NCBI GenBank assembly: GCA_029876055.1
Contig: CM056875.1
Span: 2,480,001-2,544,000, forward strand
Direction: 5' to 3'
Length of the DNA stretch: 64,000 bases
DNA from: Madurella fahalii
Lineage: Eukaryota; Ascomycota; Sordariomycetes; Sordariales
Shown here: positions 57,475 to 64,000 of the stretch, in pieces
How the letters are laid out: each line of letters begins with the position of its first letter
Numbering within the stretch: position 1 is the stretch's first letter
The notes under the pieces: model-generated
What the model was told of the DNA's origin: nothing
Database searches by the model: none
Seen by the model: the letters and a program-made list of their open reading frames with translations, nothing else
Made by a program: the position numbers and the translations under genes

Positions 57475-58446
57475 CTATATCGACTCGATTGGGTTACCCA
57501 AAACTTCAACGAGTGTCGAGTAACGTTATAGAGAAGTGTAGATACTATGCGTACGCGAGCATCGACGAGGTAGGGATTTAGAAACAATAGCAGGAATTCT
57601 TTCTTTAATATTGAAGATAAGAGTCTATCACAAACCAACCGCTAGAATTGGAATTGTTGCCTGGGAGCCATCTTTACAGGTTACGCGTCTTTCCATCGGC
57701 AGGAAACTTTAGCCGGGGGGACTAAAAACAGGCCTCTGAGGCTGTGCAGCGGTCGCGTATGGGGATCACCCTAGCTAAGGGAAGAACCAGGGAAAGCTCA
57801 GGACAAATCAGTCACAGCTCATGCCAACTCAGGATTACGAACGAATAGGAAAGTTCGTATGCCCAGATTCGTCGCAGATTACTAGGCTGTAATATCACAG
57901 TACTGACCCAATTATCTGTGGTTATGAACTGGGGCCAGCCTTACCATTCCAGTTTCGTTTGTACATAGCCTACGCAGCGTCGTCAATGCCGACATCTCCT
58001 CGCTCTCTCTCTCTCTTTATAGATTGATTATTCTTCTTGGCACAGCCGGTATTACATAGCATACGGTAAGAGGCCTTTGCTAATCAGAGCCTGGGCGTTC
58101 TGATTGGCTTTTGTTTGAACCAACCAAATTACCCTCCCTATCATGGAAGCGACTCCTAGATCAGATAAATAGGGTGCCTTGGATCTAGCTGCGGCTGAAG
58201 GTGGTATTCTAGTGGTGGTTATAGTCAGACCAGGCCGCTCAGCAAGGCGCCTCTGATGACAGGACAGACCATAGTGTTCCGCCCAGATCAGTATGGTAAC
58301 GCGTGCTGGCCAATATTGGACCCAATGCTTTCGCCATGTGTCTCTCCCAGAGCCTTCGGTTACAGCGGGGACAGTTTCACCTTGCGTTGCTTTCGGTTCG
58401 GACCAGCGCGACAGGACAAGTTACATACGATCTATTCAAATCAATT
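57475..58446. other. Intergenic with short CT microsatellite
   Basis: About 970 bases between the membrane-protein remnant and the 3' end of the methyltransferase gene. A (CT)n run lies near 58000-58016. No gene supported. Confidence 0.6.
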
Positions 58447-60339
58447 TTACGGTTTCCGACCATACACTACATAGATGGGCCACCATCCATGGACCGCTCG
58501 GTTCTTCATGTCCTTTCTAACGTCCACTAGAAACACCTCAACCTCTTCCATTGTCCACCCGAGGGCACGCGTGAAGAGCGCAAGGCTCAGTCCGGAGGCC
58601 CCCTGACCGAGGTCTTCGTAGGTCCACATCCCTGTTCGCGCAAGTGGCCGTCAGAAGCGGGCCCTATTATCGTCGCTGGAAAAGAGCTGTTCACTCACCC
58701 ATCTCCTTGTACTTGGGATCCCTGGGCCATCCGTTCGTCGGCCACTTGTACACTGTTTCGACGATGTCGACGAACCCAGCGTCAGCGAGCTGCTGCTTGT
58801 ACCGCTTGCAGCTATCCAGCGGCGCGCCGAACTTGTCGGCAGCTTCGAGCATGTAATTGCCCCACCTGAGCGCCGGCGAGTCAGCAGTGACGGTGTTGTC
58901 GTCTGATTGGAGCTCGAGCAGGATGTCTGCTAGCTCCAGCCAGCCACCGGAGTTGAGGTTGCTTTACGTCGGGTTAGCATGTGTATGCATGAAAATGGCT
59001 GCATCGCTCACTCATAGCTCTGCTTGATGAACAAAGGCCAATCGCGCAAGGACCCTGTGAGCATGCGGCCGTATATGAAGTCGAACTTGGTGGAGAAGGT
59101 CCAGGGGTCTTCGAGGTCGTCGACGTAGAATGAAATATTCGAGGGGACGCTGGAACATAGGTTTGAGCCGGGGTCCTCCTGCGGTGTAATTCGGGGACTA
59201 GGACACGGGGCAACAACATACAAACTTGGTTGGATGGCGCTCAGGTCAACGCCGATAACCTAGAGTCGAATGCGTTGGATACAAGGCGTCACGAAAACCA
59301 GACGACTGAAGAGTTGAGCTCACTTGTGCCTCAGGGTGCTCATCGGCTTCACCAGGAATGCAAGTCAGCGCCCCTTGCCTCAGTTCTCGGGAAGAAGGTC
59401 CGAGACCGTACCAAAATCCACCGCCCAAATGCCGGTTCCAGTGCCGGCATCAAGTACCCGCCGTACGGGTCGGTCCCTGCCAGCAGGACAGGTGAAGAGC
59501 TTCCCATCAAAGGTCAAGAGGAAAAGAGTGTGTTGGAGATCTGCAGCGACCACGTCAGATATCATCATATCAGCACGGCTGGGCCCCATGCGATAGGGGT
59601 GCGGGGAAGAACCAACCAAGACGCTCGTTCTCGCTCTATGCAAAAGATCAGAGAGAGGAGGAGAGGGGGTTAGCTAGGCGACACAATCACATCCCGGCTG
59701 GTGTGAGGACCGGCTGTTTGATTGAATAAGCGGGGCGTCGTACCTCGTCGTTTGGCAAGACATATTCTGGGGGTGGGGGGTAATAGCATCATACCACGTC
59801 AGCAGCAAATTGTGGCATGGCAGAAGCACAATGACTTCAGGGTCAATTGCGGGGCATGTTGCTTACTCCCTTCTTTGAAGGCGTGATAGGTCCTGCCATT
59901 TTCCTCGCGATGCCTCAGGATGCTGGATGTGAGAGAGTCGGAGGAGCTGGCGAGTGACTAGCAGAGGGATAATTAAGCGAGCGAGCTAGTGAGCGATCCA
60001 CACCCCGAAATCTTTAAAAGAAGGGAAAAAAATATGAGTCGCCCCGCAACGCGGTTACGACATTAACACACAAACATCGGAGCAGAACGAATGCTATTAA
60101 GGGCAGCCGGCAGCCGGCAGCCGGCAAACTCAATCGCGTCACAAGTGGGGTCAGACATACCAAGGCGCGGGTCGAGTCTACGTCGTCGTCGTCGTCGTCG
60201 TGGTCGTCGTCGTTGGACCGGAGCTGAGGCCGACATTGTATAATTAGCATGAGTTGCTCATTCAAGGTCTGTTGTTGCTTGGTGGCACTGTACTCACGTC
60301 GACCTCGAGGGGGTGCTCGGACTCGGTTGTGCCAGCCAT
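58447..60339 (-). CDS. LaeA-like SAM-dependent methyltransferase
   Basis: Class I methyltransferase of the fungal LaeA/TAM family; LaeA itself is a nuclear regulator of secondary metabolism. Eleven exons: 60339-60298, 60223-60161, 59957-59867, 59766-59744, 59635-59617, 59540-59412, 59346-59324, 59259-59222, 59149-59012, 58961-58699 and 58631-58447, giving 337 residues, all in phase. An Asp-rich run near residue 20 comes from a GAC repeat. Family marks follow: SLASSS, ILRHREENGRTYHAFKEGKYVLPNDE and HTLFLLTFDGKLFTCPAG. The SAM-binding motif is DAGTGTGIWAVDF (110-122), then ADEHPEAQVIGVDLSAIQPSFVP. Later are DPWTFSTKFDFIYGRML, SGGWLEL, and the C-terminal LFTRALGWTMEEVEVFL ending in YVVYGRKP. Whether it is LaeA or one of its many paralogues cannot be told here. 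It faces a P450 gene across a shared promoter. Confidence 0.9.
60178..60216. repeat. GAC/GTC trinucleotide repeat, coding
   Basis: Near-perfect GTC units on the plus strand, read as GAC on the methyltransferase sense strand, give a run of Asp with one His. A 7-base GCCGGCA-type tandem lies just downstream in the next intron (about 60102-60125). Confidence 0.8.
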
Positions 60340-61126
60340 CGGCGGAGGGTATCTAGAGTGGCGTGCCACCAGGTATGCTGTAGGTTGCAAGAGAGTGATG
60401 GGTGAGCGCGCACAACGAGATAAAGAGAGACTTTACACCGGCCAGGGAAAAAAATAATGAAGAATGCGAGGAAAAAGACGAAGCGCTGGTCTGACGGCCT
60501 TTCACACTGCTGCGCATCCGCAGGATTGAGGATCTTGTGCTGTGTGATGGATAAAACCCAGGGGGGCCAGCCGCTCTGGGAATGGCTCCTCGTGGCAATC
60601 CCGGCCGTGGGCATTGGCTTCCAGCCAGCCAACCCCCGGGGCACCGCTTCCCTCCCCGCTTGTTACTGCAGTAATGGAGGGCCGGCTACCTGTCAGCTGC
60701 CGGGGTGTGCACCCAAGTACCGATTCCGGACATCGAATTGCCCAGCAGACGGCTCCGTGCTACAGGGTGATGTGACCGGCATGGCCCACATCCTGCAGTA
60801 GCAGTTCTGCTAGCCGTGAGCCCATCACCTGCACCTTGCTCGCATCCCTGCATCCCGGTTGCTGAGCAGTGGGGTTTCTGGGAACCATCCCGGCCGTCGT
60901 CGTCGAGCAGAAACGCCTCTTTTTTCTTGGGCCCTTGCTCCCCCGGTCCCGTGGAACCGGGAAAGGGCCCGGGGTCTGTGGATCCTGGTGTATATCAACC
61001 AAGGCGGTTTGTTGTATCCCCTTTCGACCTTTTCACCTTTTCCGCGATTCTCCCTCCCACACATAGCTAGCCCGCCGCTTGAAGAGCCAGCCAACCGACC
61101 AACCGACCAAGCCGGCGAATCAAGCC
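60340..61126. promoter_or_regulatory. Bidirectional promoter region, methyltransferase / P450
   Basis: A 787-bp gap separates divergent start codons. No gene or clear element is recognised. Shared regulation of the two genes is inferred only from this arrangement. Confidence 0.5.
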
Positions 61127-62788
61127 ATGGCAATCTATGATTTCGAATCCCGGTCGCCCGTTATCGCGGGCGCTGCCGTCTTACTCATCACTGCATGGTT
61201 TGCCGTGTCGACAATCCGGCAGTATCTGCGGCTGCGCCACATCAAGGGACCCTCGATTGCCGGTTTCACGCAGGCTTGGCTGATCCGCTCGGTTGCCCGC
61301 GGTCGCGCGCATCTTGATATGTGGAAGGTGTGCGAGAAGTACGGTACGTTGTTCTACCGACCAAACGTATGAGAATTTGGCTACGCCGGAATGCCAAGCG
61401 CTCACGCTAGAGCGGACAGGAGACATTGCACGTGTCGGCCCCAATGAACTCATCACCTCGGACCCGGACCTGATGAGGCGCATGCTACATGTCCGGACCC
61501 GGTATAGGCGCTCCTCCTGGTACGATGCCATGCGCCTCGATCCCGCCAAGGACAATGTCCTGTCCCAGCGAGACGAGGAGCTGCACGCGAGCTCGCGCTC
61601 CAAGATGGCCGCTGGCTACTCGGGCAAGGAGGTAGACAACCTCGAGTCCCGCATCGACGACAACCTCCTGCGCCTGGTGGACCTGCTTGAGACCAAGTAC
61701 ATCTCGCAGGGCAAGGCTTTTGACTTTGGCCGCAAGGCCCAGTACTTCACGCTCGACGTCATCGCAGATCTGGCCTTCGGCGCGCCGTTTGGCGACCTCG
61801 AGACCGACTCGGACGTCTACGGGTACATCCACACCCTTGAAGAGACCATCATCGGCGTCATCCTCGCGTCGGTCATGCCCTGGATTATGAAGGTGCTGCA
61901 ATTGCCGATGCTCAAGGGCATGCTTCCGTCCGAGAAGGACAAGGCCGGGATCGGACGCGTCATGGCCATCGCCAAGAAGGTCACCGCCGAGCGCTTCGGG
62001 CCCGAGCCCAAGGTCCAGCGCGACATGCTCGGCTCGTTCATCGCGCGGGGCATGGGCCAGAGCGAGGCCGAGTCCGAGATCCTCATGCAGATCCTCGCCG
62101 GCTCCGACACCACGGCCACGGCCATCCGCGCCACCCTGCTGCACATCATCTCCAACCCCCGCGTCGTCGAGGCCATGCGGCGCGAGATCGACCAGGCGAA
62201 GCCCTCATGGCCCGTCATCCGCGACGACGAGGCCCGCGCCATGCCGTACCTCCAGGCCGTCATTAAGGAGGGCCTCCGCGTCCACCCCCCCGTGGTCGGC
62301 CTCATGTCTAAGGAAGTCCCGCAGGGAGGCGACACCTTCAAGGGCGTGTACCTGCCCGAGGGCACCAAGATCGGCTACTGTGCCTGGGGCATCTACCGCC
62401 GGAAGGACATTTGGGGCGAGGACGCCAACGAGTTCAGGCCGGAGCGCTGGCTCGAGGCTTCCCAGGAGCGGCTACGCCTTATGGAGGGCACGCTTGAGCT
62501 GGTCTTTGGACACGGGCGGTGGCAGTGTCTGGGCAAGAATGTTGCGCTGCTGGAGCTGAACAAGGTGTTTGTTGAGGTGAGCCGACCTTCCTGGAAAGCT
62601 TAGGATACTGGTATACCCCCAATCCTGCATTTTGCTAACCAAAAAATGCATAGTTGGTCCGTCGTTTCGATCTTGTGGTGGTCAATCCCAGCCGGCCGTG
62701 GCATTCCATCAACGCCGGTATTTTCCTCCAGTCCGAGTACTGGGTTCGAGGCTACAAGCGAGCGAATGCTGGGGAACTGAAGGCGTAA
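61127..62788 (+). CDS. Cytochrome P450 monooxygenase (pisatin demethylase-like)
   Basis: Three exons, 61127-61343, 61420-62576 and 62654-62788, give 502 residues. A membrane anchor lies at about residues 11-28 (SPVIAGAAVLLITAWFAV), followed by a basic segment and IKGPS. Signature elements are the N-terminal GDIARVGPNELITSDPDLMRRML, the I-helix oxygen-binding AGSDTT (299-304) and the ExxR motif in KEGLRVHPP. EFRPERWL and the haem loop FGHGRWQCLGK with Cys442 follow. This loop and the C-terminal SINAGIFLQSEYWVRGYKR resemble fungal pisatin-demethylase-like P450s (CYP57 and relatives). The start at 61127 precedes the anchor by ten residues. The exact substrate is unknown. The divergent methyltransferase could act with it in a small pathway, but no backbone synthase is in the window. 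Confidence 0.92.
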
Positions 62789-64000
62789 TGGGCGACGAGG
62801 TGGACAATGATACTCTCGGGACTCGGTTCGCATCCATCACGGTATGTTTGGTGGGCTACCGATATTTATTTCAGACATGAACGACACTGTTCGACAGTCC
62901 AGGGACGACGCATTATCACAGTACGAAACTTTCATATCGCATTAACGCAGCATTCTCACTCATTCGATTTCGCGCTGTGCTCATACTTCAATCATTCAGC
63001 CTGCCGTGGTTCTATGAGTAGCGACAGGCAAAAGCATATAAGGTAGTCAGGTAACTGTGAAGGCTTCCAGCTTAATCCGCTTCCGAACAGCCACTGTCCG
63101 GGATGGCCCTAGGACTACGGAACTCCTCCGAGTATTTTACGACGGCGCAGCAATAATTAAGTAGGTCCCGCCGAGGTTCAGGGAGGTTGCCTAGTACTTA
63201 AGTCCGGCCCCCGTCTTGGTTTGCGTGACGCATGACGCACGGGCGAGGCAGGAACCTGCTCACCACATCCATGTTGCGAGACTCCACGATAGTGTCGACA
63301 TCGTACCTCAGGCCGAGTGGGCCGAGAAGCAGTCGGAGTGTGGGACGAAGCAATAGATTGGTTTCACTATCGGCCTATGTGGCATCTGGGGCCGTCTTCG
63401 CGGATCAATGCTTTAGCTTCTCTCGCGTATACGTCTACCCGGATCCGTTAGTATTTGTTCCGTGACTAGAGCCGGAAATAGTAGGTATTACTTGAGTAGC
63501 GATTTCAAATTCGGGTCCAGGACCCAATGGTTTGAATTTATCTCGGCGGTCGCTCTCTAGAAGCTAAATGACTCTGGACCTAAGCGCAGAAATTTTTGCG
63601 CTCACGTTGTCGGTCGGCTTGGAATCCTCCAAGCAGGGCCAGTACCTGGTTCCTTAGGCATTGTCCTTGGTACAAATAACGCACACTGAGTAAGTTAGGC
63701 TGGTAAGAGGCTGATGCCTCATCACCGTCTCAACAGAGAACGCGATGGCCTGAACCAAACCGCAGCACAATGGAAGGATCCTTAGCAACTCCCGCCGCTG
63801 TCCAAGTCGGGATGCCGACAGAGCCCGAGTCCTCCTTCAGTTATGTCATGACACAATGATCACATGCTCGTTGCGAGACAGGATATGTCGCCGTTCATGC
63901 CTATCTAGGTAAATAATAAGATTAATTCGTTACCAGCCGTCCGCCACATGAAGGACTTCCGCTACTTTCCCCGTCTTCCACGAGCTTCTGAAGGTGCCGG
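62789..64000. other. Intergenic to window end
   Basis: About 1.2 kb with no supported gene, RNA or repeat. Short frames such as 63232-63465 show no domain. Confidence 0.55.

Noticed and set aside
1..64000. CRISPR arrays, integrons or bacterial mobile elements
   Set aside because: No regularly spaced repeats and no such genes; the content is clearly fungal nuclear DNA.

Overview
The window is nuclear DNA of a filamentous ascomycete, most likely a Sordariomycete (Sordariales/Chaetomiaceae-like). The signs are GC-rich genes on both strands, many introns of about 50-75 nt with GTRNGY donors and CTNAC-like branch sites, and typical fungal genes: a NUC-2/PHO81 homologue, HET-domain genes, a LaeA-like methyltransferase, a GH11 xylanase and an AA7 oxidase. 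All gene models were spliced by eye; exon coordinates are given per gene and most close in phase.

Left part (about 1.5-36.8 kb) is mostly a conserved housekeeping block. In order it holds a DHX35-type DEAH helicase (-), a DUF2293 protein (+), ESCRT-III Vps20/CHMP6 (-), a Cue5-like CUE protein (+), the phosphate regulator NUC-2/PHO81 (+), two unknown membrane proteins (-), cytochrome oxidase assembly factor COA1 (+), mitochondrial ribosomal protein uL3m (-), a CCDC25/Jlp2 homologue (+), a PITH-domain protein (-), an Rrn6-like Pol I factor with a one-base frame break (-), Spc25 (+), MOZART1 (+), a CHY/RING ubiquitin ligase (-), a TDP2-like EEP phosphodiesterase (-) and an MDR oxidoreductase (-).

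Middle part (about 37.5-57.5 kb) is accessory and decayed. It has an apparently intact secreted AA7 flavo-oxidase and an intact GH11 xylanase. Around them lie broken genes: a HET-ankyrin gene with two stops and a frameshift, a truncated HET gene with a C16 tract, a large membrane glycoprotein with a C15 tract, an M20 amidohydrolase remnant, a subtilase remnant with two in-frame stops, and a membrane protein with an in-frame TAG. Each break is a small lesion, and the sequence is not strongly AT-rich, so this looks like gradual pseudogenisation (or an assembly weak at homopolymers) more than heavy RIP.

Right end (58.4-62.8 kb) holds a divergent pair: an 11-exon LaeA-like methyltransferase (-) and a cytochrome P450 (+) sharing a 787-bp promoter region.

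The most striking details are splicing oddities. The Jlp2 homologue needs a one-nucleotide exon. The NUC-2 start codon is split by an intron. The xylanase has an 11-nt exon directly after its catalytic nucleophile codon. The LaeA-like gene has several exons of 19-23 nt. No tRNA, rRNA, CRISPR array or clearly intact transposon was seen.
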